A stretch of DNA of 64,000 nt from Luteibaculum sp964627445 (GTDB taxonomy: Bacteria > Bacteroidota > Bacteroidia > Flavobacteriales_D > Luteibaculaceae): the NCBI GenBank assembly GCA_964627445.1, contig CAZVJF010000007.1, positions 124,001-188,000 of the forward strand, given 5' to 3'. Shown here piece after piece: positions 26,190 to 35,433 of this stretch. Made by a program: the position numbers and the translations under genes. The stretch's first letter is position 1, and each line of letters starts with the position of its first letter. The notes beneath the pieces are model-generated. The model was not told where the DNA came from and made no database searches. It saw nothing but the letters and a program-made list of their open reading frames with translations.

Positions 26190-26344
26190 CATACAATTAC
26201 TTAAGTCTTGTCATTTTTACAGAATTCCAGCCGATTCTCCTGCCCTTTTTTCATACGAGCTCGCTATTAGCTGACAAAAAGACCCAGAACCTGCCCTTGC
26301 TTTTTTTGGATTGTTTTTTGAGCTTTTAGGAGCAAAACAACGCT

Positions 26345-28957
26345 ATGAACCTAGACAAATATACCCAGGCCGCCCAGCAGGTGATACAAGCTTCGCAGGG
26401 TGAAGCCATAAAACGCGATCATCAAACCATAGAGCCGGCCCACATCTTAGCGGCTTTGATCGATCAGGACAAAGACCTACTTCCCTACGCCCTTAAAAAA
26501 GTAGGCGCCAATGCACAAAATGTAGAAGCGGTGTTAAAGCTAGAACTAGACAAGCTTCCCAAGGTGCAAGGCGGTAACCTGCAAATGGGCAAAACGGCAT
26601 CTGAGGTCATTTTTAAAGCCGAGAACTTCCTCAAAAATTTCAAAGACGAGTTTGTTGCTACAGAGCACTTGCTACTCTCTATTATTGAAAATGGAGGCAG
26701 CACCGGACAGATTTTGAAAGACGCGGGGCTGAAAAGCAAAGACCTCGTTGCCATTATTAAGGAACTGCGCAACGGAGACACAGTTTCTTCGCAAACTCAC
26801 GAATCATCCTATCGCTCTTTGGAGAAATACGCCATCAACTTAAAAGAGTTGGCGCGTAACGGTAAGCTGGATCCCGTGATAGGACGTGATGACGAAATCC
26901 GCAGGGTAATTCAGATCCTGAGTCGTAAAACCAAAAACAACCCCATCCTCATTGGTGAACCGGGTGTAGGTAAAACGGCCATTGCCGAAGGAATTGCCCA
27001 TCGCATGGTAGACGAGGATGTGCCCGATAATTTGCTGCGCAAACAAATTTACGCACTGGATATGGGTGCGCTAGTTGCTGGTGCTAAATACAAAGGAGAA
27101 TTTGAGGAGCGCCTAAAATCGGTGATTAAAGAAGTCGTAAAATCCGATGGAAACATAGTGCTCTTTATTGACGAGATACACACCCTTGTGGGTGCTGGTG
27201 GTGGTGAAGGTGCCATGGATGCGGCAAACATCTTAAAACCTGCCTTAGCACGGGGAGAATTGCGTGCCATAGGTGCTACAACACTCAATGAGTACCAGAA
27301 ATATTTTGAGAAAGACAAAGCCTTAGAAAGACGCTTTCAAAAGGTCTTTGTAAACGAGCCCGATCGCGAATCAGCTGTTTCCATCTTACGCGGTATTAAA
27401 GATCGTTATGAGAATCACCACAAGGTGCTCATAAAAGATGAGGCCATCTTGGCGGCTGTAGACTTATCCACCCGATACATAGCCGACCGCTTTTTGCCTG
27501 ATAAGGCCATAGACCTTATGGATGAAGCCGCATCGAAATTGCGGATGGAAATGAACTCCAAGCCCGAGGAACTGGATGAAGTAGACCGCAAAATTCTGCA
27601 GTTGGAAATTGAGCGCGAAGCCATAAAACGCGAAAAAGATAAAGAGAAGCTCGATAAGCTAGGCGCTGAGTTGGCTGCCTTAAACGAGAAACGCGCTTCC
27701 CTAAAATCGCAATGGGAAAGTGAAAAGGCGGTCATTGACAATGTACAGAAGTATAAAGAAGAGATTGATGAGCTGAAATTAAAAGCAGAGCGTGCCGAAC
27801 GCGAGGGCAACTACGGCAAAGTGGCTGAAATACGGTACGGACAGCTTAGCGAGGCGCAAAATAAGTTGGATGAAGCCAAGCAAGCGCTGAAAGAACGCGC
27901 CCAAACAGCCAAACTGCTTAAGGAAGAGGTGGATGCGGAAGAAATTGCCGATGTAGTGAGCAAATGGACGGGCATTCCACTCAACAAAATGCTAGAAAGC
28001 GAGAAAGAAAAGCTCTTGAAACTGGAAGATCGCTTGCGCAAGCGTGTAGTGGGTCAGGATGAAGCATTAGAAGCGGTGGCCGATGCGGTAAGACGCTCTA
28101 GAGCGGGGCTGCAAGACGAGAAAAAACCCATAGGCTCCTTCCTCTTCTTGGGCTCTACGGGTGTGGGTAAAACCGAGTTGGCCAAAGCGCTCAGTGAGTT
28201 CTTGTTTAATGACGACCAGGCCATGACGCGCATCGATATGAGTGAATTCCAAGAAAGGCACTCGGTAAGCCGTCTGGTTGGATCGCCTCCAGGTTATGTA
28301 GGATACGATGAAGGTGGACAACTCACCGAAGCCGTGCGCAGACGTCCCTACTCTGTTATTTTGCTGGATGAAATTGAGAAGGCGCACCCCGATGTATTCA
28401 ACATCTTATTGCAAGTTTTGGATGACGGTAGGTTAACCGATAACAAAGGCCGCCTGGTAGATTTTAAGAACACCATCATCATCTTGACTTCCAACATAGG
28501 TTCGGACATTATTGCCAGCAATTTTGAGAATGTAGCCGATGGAAACCTAGCAGAAACCTATGACCGCACTAAAGATCAGGTGTTTGAGTTACTCAAAAAG
28601 TCACTACGACCCGAGTTCTTAAACCGGATTGATGAAGTGGTGACCTTTAGACCCTTGGACAGCAGCGTTATTCGTGATATCATTCAGATACAAATGAACC
28701 TGGTTAACCAGCGATTGGCAGATAAAGGCATAACGATACGCTTATCTAAAGAAGGGCTTGATTTCTTGGCGACTCAAGGCTACGACCCCATGTTTGGTGC
28801 ACGGCCAGTGAAGCGTTTGATACAAAATGAGGTGCTCAACGCACTATCCAAACAGATACTGGCGGGTAAAGTGAATACCAATGAGAAGCTTGTAATGGAT
28901 GTGTTTGAAGGAGAGGTGGTATTTAGAGAAGCGCTGGAAGAGGAAGTTCTCTTCTAG
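26345..28957 (+). CDS. clpB: ATP-dependent disaggregase ClpB
   Basis: An 870-residue, full-length ClpB. The N-domain occupies about 1-145. The first AAA+ module has Walker A GEPGVGKTA near 204, and the long coiled-coil middle domain spans about 400-545. The second AAA+ module has GSTGVGKTE near 603 and the SPPGYVGYDEGG pore loop. It reactivates aggregated proteins with the DnaK system after heat stress. It is followed by a terminator. I could not identify a convincing heat-shock promoter in the 155 bases upstream. Confidence 0.97.
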   Translation: MNLDKYTQAAQQVIQASQGEAIKRDHQTIEPAHILAALIDQDKDLLPYALKKVGANAQNVEAVLKLELDKLPKVQGGNLQMGKTASEVIFKAENFLKNFKDEFVATEHLLLSIIENGGSTGQILKDAGLKSKDLVAIIKELRNGDTVSSQTHESSYRSLEKYAINLKELARNGKLDPVIGRDDEIRRVIQILSRKTKNNPILIGEPGVGKTAIAEGIAHRMVDEDVPDNLLRKQIYALDMGALVAGAKYKGEFEERLKSVIKEVVKSDGNIVLFIDEIHTLVGAGGGEGAMDAANILKPALARGELRAIGATTLNEYQKYFEKDKALERRFQKVFVNEPDRESAVSILRGIKDRYENHHKVLIKDEAILAAVDLSTRYIADRFLPDKAIDLMDEAASKLRMEMNSKPEELDEVDRKILQLEIEREAIKREKDKEKLDKLGAELAALNEKRASLKSQWESEKAVIDNVQKYKEEIDELKLKAERAEREGNYGKVAEIRYGQLSEAQNKLDEAKQALKERAQTAKLLKEEVDAEEIADVVSKWTGIPLNKMLESEKEKLLKLEDRLRKRVVGQDEALEAVADAVRRSRAGLQDEKKPIGSFLFLGSTGVGKTELAKALSEFLFNDDQAMTRIDMSEFQERHSVSRLVGSPPGYVGYDEGGQLTEAVRRRPYSVILLDEIEKAHPDVFNILLQVLDDGRLTDNKGRLVDFKNTIIILTSNIGSDIIASNFENVADGNLAETYDRTKDQVFELLKKSLRPEFLNRIDEVVTFRPLDSSVIRDIIQIQMNLVNQRLADKGITIRLSKEGLDFLATQGYDPMFGARPVKRLIQNEVLNALSKQILAGKVNTNEKLVMDVFEGEVVFREALEEEVLF

Positions 28958-28979
28958 GCCAAAGGGTATATCGCATAAA

Positions 28980-29008
28980 AAAAGGGTGTCCGGAATGGAC
29001 ACCCTTTT
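28980..29008. terminator. Terminator after clpB
   Basis: AAAAGGGTGTCC (28980-28991) pairs perfectly with GGACACCCTTTT (28997-29008) around GGAAT. A near-copy lies at 29651-29681. Confidence 0.93.
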
Positions 29009-29120
29009 ATTTTGGTATTGGTGCGGCTAAGTTTGCTGTAATTCTGGTAGAAATTGTGATCTCAAAAGTCAACTCACCATGGTAGTTTATAAGGCCGTTA
29101 TTCGCTGAGCGCTTGCATCG

Positions 29121-29474
29121 TTACCAAGAAATGGAAAACACGAGCAAAAATGTTGCTATAAAGTAGCCGTAGCCAAGTATCCCCCGAAGAATCCGTTTTC
29201 TTTTACTTTCTTGCTCATACTCCAGAACTATTTTCTTTATATACTGAACTGTATACACGTTAACAAATGTAATGTGCACAATCAAAACTATTAGCAGCAA
29301 GGCCAACGTAGGTACTTCATGGTGAAATAACCTTTCCAACCATTTAATTCCGTAAAATATATTAAAACAAATACATGTTACTGGAAGCATTCTAGCAAAA
29401 CTCTCGGGTCTTGATCGATAGGACTGCTTTCTAAAATGCACGGTCAATTTTATCAGAAGCGAATCTATTACCAT
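29121..29474 (-). CDS. Small hypothetical membrane protein
   Basis: A 117-residue protein with three likely membrane helices (about 28-44, 53-75 and 97-115) and a basic loop between the second and third (EQESKRKR). It appears more AT-rich than its neighbours. It lies alone on the minus strand between two nearly identical terminators. I recognise no family; membrane topology is the main support for it being real. Confidence 0.55.
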   Translation of the reverse strand: MVIDSLLIKLTVHFRKQSYRSRPESFARMLPVTCICFNIFYGIKWLERLFHHEVPTLALLLIVLIVHITFVNVYTVQYIKKIVLEYEQESKRKRILRGILGYGYFIATFLLVFSISW

Positions 29475-29650
29475 AGGTTATCTATTGAGGCGGTATGCTA
29501 TTAACACGATGCTGTTTAATTTGGTTAGATTAGAAGCGTAAGAACATCACCCGTTATGTACCATGAAATAACCATGGGTCACGGTGTACTATTTTCTGGT
29601 TCTTTAGGCTGTGAACCCTGGTTTGTTGTTTCATCAGAAATATAGCACAA

Positions 29651-29681
29651 AAAAAGGGTGTCCAAAATGGACACCCTTTTT
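29651..29681. terminator. Terminator, near-copy of the clpB terminator
   Basis: AAAAAGGGTGTCC (29651-29663) pairs with GGACACCCTTTTT (29669-29681) around AAAAT. The stem is the same as at 28980; only the loop differs. It terminates the lipoprotein gene at 29702 on the minus strand. Confidence 0.93.
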
Positions 29682-29701
29682 ACCTTCAAATAGCGTACGG
29701 C

Positions 29702-30613
29702 TTAGTTAGCCACTACGTCCGTAGGAATTTTGTACTCAAAAGTCATTTCACCTTTGTTATTCGCTACACCGTCATTCGCTGGGCAGTTGTCATCTTCGCC
29801 AACTACTACCTCAGCAATACGCATTGCCGCGTAACGCGCAGGGCTCGTATTGCGCAACTTCACTAAGTAAACATCTCCAGCCTCTGGATTAGAAACAGAA
29901 GCAGATGGAGAACCAGGGTTGGTTATGATAATTGTTGGCGCAGTGTACGCGTCTTCAATATCCTCCTCGGTTGCAGAATCGTAATCGAATGCGGTACCAG
30001 CAATTCTAAACATCGTTCCGTTTGTTGCTTCAAAAGAACCCGTAAAGCTATTCTCTCCAGCGTCATCTGTATTGATAAGGTCTTTATTATCGTTGGAAGC
30101 AGAAGAAGATAAACCAGTTACATTGATAAGATCAAAAGCACCTTGACAACGACCAGCAATGTGGTTAATATCACCTTGACGTACTTCCAATCCTTGTACT
30201 GTAATTACGATTTCGCGCTCAGCAATAAGTCCGTCTCTATCCGTTACTCTAAAAGTAAAGTTCTCAGGACCTGCCTCTTCGCGTGCAGTAAAAGAATATT
30301 CTGCGTTAAATGTGCGCTCGTTAAAAGAGCTATCTACACGCACAGAATCTTGGTTATTGAAAATGCTCTCGATTTCAAAACGCTCTAAGTTTTTCGTTGA
30401 CTCGCTATTTTCCTGAGCAACCACTTTGAAATTAAGGGTCTCTCCTGGGTTTACAACAACGTCACCATCGATAAAATCGCCTTGACCGTCCAGTACTAAA
30501 GTAGGTCTTAGGTCAGCACCTCCTCCGTTGTTATCATCGTCATCGCAAGAAACAACAAGACCAGCAACTAATGGCAATGCCAAAAGCCCAGCCCATCTTT
30601 TTAAACTCTTCAT
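29702..30613 (-). CDS. Surface lipoprotein of unknown function
   Basis: A 303-residue lipoprotein. The signal has the lipobox VVSC with Cys23, followed by DDDDNNGGG, the acidic/Gly spacer common in lipoproteins of this phylum and typical of export to the cell surface. Residues ~40-140 form an Ig- or cadherin-like beta domain (NPGETLNFKVVAQENSE, FTFRVTDRDGLIAEREIVITV). The rest is beta-rich with two Cys (GRCQG, DNCPAND). It has a strong promoter of its own. Confidence 0.8.
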   Translation of the reverse strand: MKSLKRWAGLLALPLVAGLVVSCDDDDNNGGGADLRPTLVLDGQGDFIDGDVVVNPGETLNFKVVAQENSESTKNLERFEIESIFNNQDSVRVDSSFNERTFNAEYSFTAREEAGPENFTFRVTDRDGLIAEREIVITVQGLEVRQGDINHIAGRCQGAFDLINVTGLSSSASNDNKDLINTDDAGENSFTGSFEATNGTMFRIAGTAFDYDSATEEDIEDAYTAPTIIITNPGSPSASVSNPEAGDVYLVKLRNTSPARYAAMRIAEVVVGEDDNCPANDGVANNKGEMTFEYKIPTDVVAN

Positions 30614-30644
30614 AATATTCCTTTTATTGGTTGTGATTTGTCAG

Positions 30645-30674
30645 CAAAAATAGTTCTTCGACTATTACTTCAAA
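30645..30674 (-). promoter_or_regulatory. Strong promoter for the lipoprotein gene
   Basis: On the minus strand TTTG (30674-30671), 18 bases and TATTTTTG (30652-30645). AAAGGAA sits shortly before the ATG at 30613. Confidence 0.75.
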
Positions 30675-30702
30675 ATATTTGACGAAAATACTTGTTAAAG
30701 CG

Positions 30703-31209
30703 ATGGCACTAGTACTCTACCTTATACGGCATGCTAAGTCTTCTTGGGCCAATGAAAACCAAAAAGATTACGACCGCCCCTTAAACACACGTGGCAAAGA
30801 TGGTCTGCGGGTAATGCAAAAACATCTGCAAACCGAAAAAGTAGTACCCGATTGGGTTTGGTACAGTACTGCGGTCCGCACAACCTTAACCATGGAAGGC
30901 ATAACCAAGCACTTGCCAAAGGACAAGATACTTTTAGAAGGCAGGCAGGATTTGTACCACGCTTCTTCCGAAAAAATAATAGAAACGATAGCTAGCACTC
31001 CAGATAATGCTAGCGTGGCCTGGTATATTGGACACAACCCAGGCATTACAGATGCCGTCAACTCCTTATGCAATGCGGGCATTTCCAATATGCCAACCCT
31101 GGGAATAGCCAAAATAAAATTCGAGGTAGATACCTGGAAAGCCATTCACCCAAATCTGGGCATTTTAGAAGATTTTATCTACCCTAAAGCCTTAGATCCA
31201 AGCTTATAG
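30703..31209 (+). CDS. sixA: SixA-type phosphohistidine phosphatase
   Basis: A 168-residue histidine phosphatase. The catalytic RHAKSSW begins at Arg9-His10, followed by DYDRPLNTRG, and YIGHNPG carries the second His. SixA enzymes remove phosphate from histidine on HPt or PTS proteins; the target here is unknown. The start is ATG 30703; an upstream TTG at 30679 overlaps the divergent promoter region. The gene ends 3 bp from the convergent ilvE stop. Confidence 0.88.
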   Translation: MALVLYLIRHAKSSWANENQKDYDRPLNTRGKDGLRVMQKHLQTEKVVPDWVWYSTAVRTTLTMEGITKHLPKDKILLEGRQDLYHASSEKIIETIASTPDNASVAWYIGHNPGITDAVNSLCNAGISNMPTLGIAKIKFEVDTWKAIHPNLGILEDFIYPKALDPSL

Positions 31210-31212
31210 ACG

Positions 31213-32277
31213 TTACAACTTGGTGATCCAACCAAAGCGATCCTCCTCATTGCCCCGTTTGTAGCTATTGAGATAATCAGACACTTTGTTACTAAACTCG
31301 CGAGACTCAATGGGTGGCAGTTGGTAAATCTCATCGCGGAAACCAATGCTCTCGATATGCGCCACGGTAGCTGCGGTTCCTAATCCAAAAGCTTCCTTAA
31401 GTGTACCGTTTTTAATGGCGTCAATCACCTCGGAAACACGCACTTGGCGCTCTTCTACGTGGTAACCCCAAGATCTGGCTACTTCCACAACAGATAAGCG
31501 GGTAATGCTTTCTAAGATAGAATCGCTGGTACGCGGGGTAATCAGCGTGTCACCAATGCGAAACATCACATTCATGGTACCCGATTCTTCGATAAACTCG
31601 TGGCTACCACTGTTGGTCCATATCAATTGATCAAAACCGCGTTCTTGCGCACGTTTGGCAGGGTAAAGACTTGCCGCGTAGTTGGCTGCTGTTTTGGCGT
31701 AGCCTAACCCACCTTGTCCAGCGCGGGCATATTCTTCCTCGATAAAAACTTTTACGGGTTTGCTGTAGTAGCCATCTACTGGACAGGTAAATATTACAAA
31801 GCGGTAGGTATCGGAAGGACGAATTCCAATAAACTCATCCGTAGCGTACATAAATGGTCGAATGTAAAGCGTTTGCCCAGGATTGCCAGGAACCCAATCT
31901 CTATCAATAGATACCAGTTGCTTTAGCGCTTCCATAAAAAGCTCCTCTGGTATTTGCGGCATGCACAAACGTTCTGCCGAGCGATTCAACCTTCTGAGGT
32001 TGGCATCGGGTCTAAACATTAGCACCTCATCCTGCTCCCCACGGTATGCCTTTAAGCCTTCAAAAATGGTCTGTCCGTAGTGTAATGTAGAGTTTGCAGG
32101 ACTAATCTGCAGTTTTTCGTAGGGCTTTATTTTTTGGTTGATCCATTGACCCTCTTTGTAGTCCATTACAAACATGTGGTCTGAGAATACTTTGCCAAAA
32201 GGGAGTTTGTCGAAATTTACTTCCGAGATTCTTGATTTTACAGTCTTTTCTACTTGTATCTCTAAAGTATCCATCAT
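31213..32277 (-). CDS. ilvE: Branched-chain amino acid aminotransferase
   Basis: A 354-residue class IV aminotransferase of the larger IlvE type. The PLP lysine is in LGYAKTAANYA, with the phosphate-binding EEYARAGQGG before it and EESGTMNVMF and GTAATV after. It performs the last step of Leu, Ile and Val synthesis with glutamate as amino donor. Three starts in a row (GTG 32280, ATG 32277, ATG 32274) make the first residue uncertain. Confidence 0.95.
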   Translation of the reverse strand: MMDTLEIQVEKTVKSRISEVNFDKLPFGKVFSDHMFVMDYKEGQWINQKIKPYEKLQISPANSTLHYGQTIFEGLKAYRGEQDEVLMFRPDANLRRLNRSAERLCMPQIPEELFMEALKQLVSIDRDWVPGNPGQTLYIRPFMYATDEFIGIRPSDTYRFVIFTCPVDGYYSKPVKVFIEEEYARAGQGGLGYAKTAANYAASLYPAKRAQERGFDQLIWTNSGSHEFIEESGTMNVMFRIGDTLITPRTSDSILESITRLSVVEVARSWGYHVEERQVRVSEVIDAIKNGTLKEAFGLGTAATVAHIESIGFRDEIYQLPPIESREFSNKVSDYLNSYKRGNEEDRFGWITKL

Positions 32278-32300
32278 CACGTGCCAAAAAATTAAGTATG

Positions 32301-32308
32301 CAAACTTA
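32301..32308 (-). promoter_or_regulatory. -7 box for ilvE
   Basis: TAAGTTTG on the minus strand matches TAnnTTTG. A TTTG lies 23 bases further upstream, a slightly long spacer. Confidence 0.5.
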
Positions 32309-32350
32309 GTGATTAACCACGATATTTAGCCCAAATTTGGATGAGTGGGC

Positions 32351-34249
32351 ATGGATGAAGCACGGGAAATACTCAAAAAACACTGGGGCTATCCCGATTT
32401 CAGACCCAACCAAAAGCCTGTGGTGGAGGCGGTTTTAGCAGGAAAACACACCTTGGCCCTATTGCCCACTGGCGGAGGTAAATCCATTTGCTACCAAGTA
32501 CCCGTATTGGCGCGAGAGGGTTTGGGAGTGGTAATTTCTCCCCTCATCTCCCTCATGGATGACCAGGTGGCACAGCTTCGGTCTAAAGGCATTAAAACAG
32601 TGAACCTGGCGGGGCGAAAGCAGCTCAAGGACCTAGACCGCGAATTAGACAACTGCATTTATGATAACGTAAAGTTTCTATTCCTGTCGCCAGAGCGTTT
32701 AGAAAATGAATTGGTGCGTGCACGCATTGCAAAAATGAAGGTAAACCTTCTGGTTATTGATGAAGCCCATTGCATATCGCAGTGGGGGCATGATTTTAGA
32801 CCTTCTTACCTTAAGATTAAAACGATACACGAGCACGCCAAAGCCCAAATACTAGCACTAACAGCAACTGCTACAGCCAACGTAGTTCGAGATATTAAGG
32901 AGTTCGCCTTTCCAAAACCCGAGGTGGTGACCACAGTACGAGGCGATTTTTTCCGTCCCAACCTGGCCTTTTTTGTGCAACAAACCGAAAACAAACAGCA
33001 ACAAGTACTCAACGTTTGTAAAAAGCAGCGCGGATCGGGAATTATATACGTACGCAGCAGAAAAGCTACCGCATTTTGGGAAGGTTTATTGCGAGAAAAT
33101 GGCTTTAACGCTCTTCCCTATCATGCGGGAATGACTTCAGAGAAACGCGAAGCCCACCAAAGCCAGTGGATGCAATCCAACCAAACCATCATGGTAGCTA
33201 CCAGCGCTTTTGGTATGGGTATTGATAAACCCAACGTTCGATTTGTTATCCACCCAGAAATACCAGAGAGTTTAGAGGCCTTTATCCAAGAGGCCGGTCG
33301 GGCTGGCCGCGATGGCAAAAAGGCCTTCTCGGTGTTGCTCTACCACCAGCAAGATGTAGCAACTCTAGAAAATAGGCTACTGCACCAACTACCACCAAAA
33401 GCCGAAGTAACCCGTGTGTACCAACTTTTGCTTAGCTATTGGAAAGTAGCTTTCGGGACAGGTTTAGGCCAAGAGATTTATTTCAACCTGCAAGATGCCG
33501 CCCAGTATTGCAAGGTCTCACCCACTGTTTTATTACGAGTGCTGGACGTACTAAAAGCAGAGTTGCTCCTGGATTGGCAGCCACCCGAAAGCGCCAAACC
33601 CAAAGTGCAGATTAAGGTGAGTGCCCGGAGTTTTTATCAAGCAGAAATAAAAAACCCGGCCCTATCCAAGGTAATGCAAGCTCTGGGCCGCATGTATCAA
33701 GGGATATTTGAATTTCCCACAGTAATCCATCCACAAAAACTAGCGCAATATTGCGAGTTGCAGACCAACCAGCTCATAGCGCAACTACAGCGGCTGCAAC
33801 AGATGCAACTCATTGCTTTTACCTACCCTAAAAATGCCATACGCTGCACCCTTTTGGTAAACCGAGGAGCTGATAGCCGTCAAAAGTTGCGGTTGGATAA
33901 ATACGATTTCCTAGAACAACGGAGCAAAACGCAGTACCAAAGCATATTGCAATACCTAAACCTGCCGCAAAACGCATGCAGGCAACAACATTTGTGTGCG
34001 TATTTTGGAGATACCATAGCCGCGTGTGGTTCTTGCGACTTATGTTTGCAGCAAAAGGAAAACAAGGAAATACTAACGCAGCTGGAGACTCTGGTGCAGC
34101 AAAAAGAGCGTTGGTCTGTGGAACAATTAATGAAACAAGACTATCGCTTTAAGCTGCATCCCGAGGATTTTTACCAGGGATTACGCACTTTAGCAGCCCA
34201 CGGAGTGCTCCAACTGCAAAAAGATACCGTGATTAGAATACAGGAATAA
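32351..34249 (+). CDS. recQ: ATP-dependent DNA helicase, RecQ family
   Basis: A 632-residue RecQ-type helicase. Walker A is LPTGGGKS near 38-45, DEAH is in VIDEAHCISQWGHDFRPSY, and LTATATANV and QEAGRAGRDG close the core. A zinc-binding segment with CGSCDLC lies near residues 558-564, followed by a winged-helix-like part. It ends soon after, without an HRDC domain. It unwinds DNA 3' to 5' in repair and recombination. The start is ATG 32351; the preceding in-frame GTG adds only two residues. Its stop overlaps the next start by one base. Confidence 0.93.
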   Translation: MDEAREILKKHWGYPDFRPNQKPVVEAVLAGKHTLALLPTGGGKSICYQVPVLAREGLGVVISPLISLMDDQVAQLRSKGIKTVNLAGRKQLKDLDRELDNCIYDNVKFLFLSPERLENELVRARIAKMKVNLLVIDEAHCISQWGHDFRPSYLKIKTIHEHAKAQILALTATATANVVRDIKEFAFPKPEVVTTVRGDFFRPNLAFFVQQTENKQQQVLNVCKKQRGSGIIYVRSRKATAFWEGLLRENGFNALPYHAGMTSEKREAHQSQWMQSNQTIMVATSAFGMGIDKPNVRFVIHPEIPESLEAFIQEAGRAGRDGKKAFSVLLYHQQDVATLENRLLHQLPPKAEVTRVYQLLLSYWKVAFGTGLGQEIYFNLQDAAQYCKVSPTVLLRVLDVLKAELLLDWQPPESAKPKVQIKVSARSFYQAEIKNPALSKVMQALGRMYQGIFEFPTVIHPQKLAQYCELQTNQLIAQLQRLQQMQLIAFTYPKNAIRCTLLVNRGADSRQKLRLDKYDFLEQRSKTQYQSILQYLNLPQNACRQQHLCAYFGDTIAACGSCDLCLQQKENKEILTQLETLVQQKERWSVEQLMKQDYRFKLHPEDFYQGLRTLAAHGVLQLQKDTVIRIQE

Positions 34250-35433
34250 TGGAAATACAGGCCACAGCATATTTAAAGTCAAAGAAAGACCAAAGCATCC
34301 GCAGGTTTCACCCCTGGGTTTTTAGCGGTGCCGTAAAAAAATGGGAAGGTGAACCCACAGATGGTACCATGGTAGCCGTACGCGCTAATAAAGGCGGCTT
34401 GCTGGGCTATGGGTACTACCAGGCTAACAGTAGTATTTGCATTCGCATGCTGCAATTTGGCGAAGAAGAAATCCAAGGAGACTATTGGAGAACCCCACTA
34501 CAGCAAGCTTTTGAAAGAAGGCAAAAACTAGGACTTACAGATAACCCCAACACCAACATGTACCGCCTGGTCTTTGCCGAGGGCGATGCGTTACCTGGGC
34601 TGATTATAGACGTTTATAACAACCACGCAGTAATACAATGCTACGCCTTTGCAACCTACCAAATAAGCGAAGCGGTAGCAGCAGCATTGCAGGAGTTGTA
34701 CCAGAATCAATTAAAGAGCTGCTACGTAAAGCTGCCAGACCACTTAAAGGCCCAGCACAACATAGAGAATTACTATGTCTTTGGAGACCAGGCGCAGACG
34801 CAGGCTCAGGAGCACGGCACCCAGTATCAAATAAACTGGGAGGAAGGCCAAAAGACAGGCTTTTTTATCGACCAGCGCGAGAATCGAAAGTTACTGGGCA
34901 GTTTATCCAAAGGAAAAAAGGTGCTGAACACCTTTTGCTATACGGGTGGATTTTCGCTGGAGGCCATCAAAGGAGGTGCTACGGAAGTGCATTCTTTGGA
35001 TTCATCGCAAACAGCACTCGATGAGCTTCAAGAAAACCTGAAGCTCAATGGTTTGGAGCAATCCAACCATAAAACCATAAAAGCCGATGCTACCGATTAC
35101 ATCAAAAGCATGCAGACCGACTATGACATCATTGTTTTAGATCCACCTGCTTTTGCCAAATCTATCTCGGCCCGCCACAAGGCCATACAAGGGTACAAGC
35201 GGCTAAACAGCCAGGCCATGGAACACATAAAGCCGGGCGGTATGATATTTACCTTCTCGTGCAGTCAGGTAGTAGATAAATACCTCTTTCATAGCACCAT
35301 TTTAGCTGCGGCCATCAACAGTGGCAGAAAGGTTAAGGTACTGCATCAGCTGCATCAACCGGCAGATCATCCATACAGCATATACCACCCCGAGGGCGAA
35401 TACCTTAAAGGCTTGGTAATTCAGGTTATGTAG
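34249..35433 (+). CDS. Class I rRNA large-subunit methyltransferase, RlmI-like
   Basis: A 394-residue protein with a PUA domain first (SIRRFHPWVFSGAV...GGLLGYGYY), then a middle domain and a Rossmann methyltransferase (VLNTFCYTGGFSLEA, VHSLDSSQTALDEL, VLDPPAFAKS, FTFSCSQ). The family includes RlmI, which makes m5C in 23S rRNA; the exact base is not certain here. Start and stop overlap the neighbours by one base each, so recQ, this gene and the MATE gene form one translationally coupled unit. Confidence 0.9.
   Translation: MEIQATAYLKSKKDQSIRRFHPWVFSGAVKKWEGEPTDGTMVAVRANKGGLLGYGYYQANSSICIRMLQFGEEEIQGDYWRTPLQQAFERRQKLGLTDNPNTNMYRLVFAEGDALPGLIIDVYNNHAVIQCYAFATYQISEAVAAALQELYQNQLKSCYVKLPDHLKAQHNIENYYVFGDQAQTQAQEHGTQYQINWEEGQKTGFFIDQRENRKLLGSLSKGKKVLNTFCYTGGFSLEAIKGGATEVHSLDSSQTALDELQENLKLNGLEQSNHKTIKADATDYIKSMQTDYDIIVLDPPAFAKSISARHKAIQGYKRLNSQAMEHIKPGGMIFTFSCSQVVDKYLFHSTILAAAINSGRKVKVLHQLHQPADHPYSIYHPEGEYLKGLVIQVM

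Noticed and set aside
26190..26344. Heat-shock operator before clpB
   Set aside because: TGTCATTTTT and CTGACAAAAA look suggestive, but their arms do not pair well and I know no matching consensus.
27415..28387. Long open frames antisense to clpB
   Set aside because: They are Ser/Leu-rich reverse reads of a strongly conserved gene, with no start signals.
34638..35024. A 128-codon frame inside the rRNA methyltransferase gene
   Set aside because: The overlapping frame encodes the conserved enzyme; this frame shows no domain or start signal.
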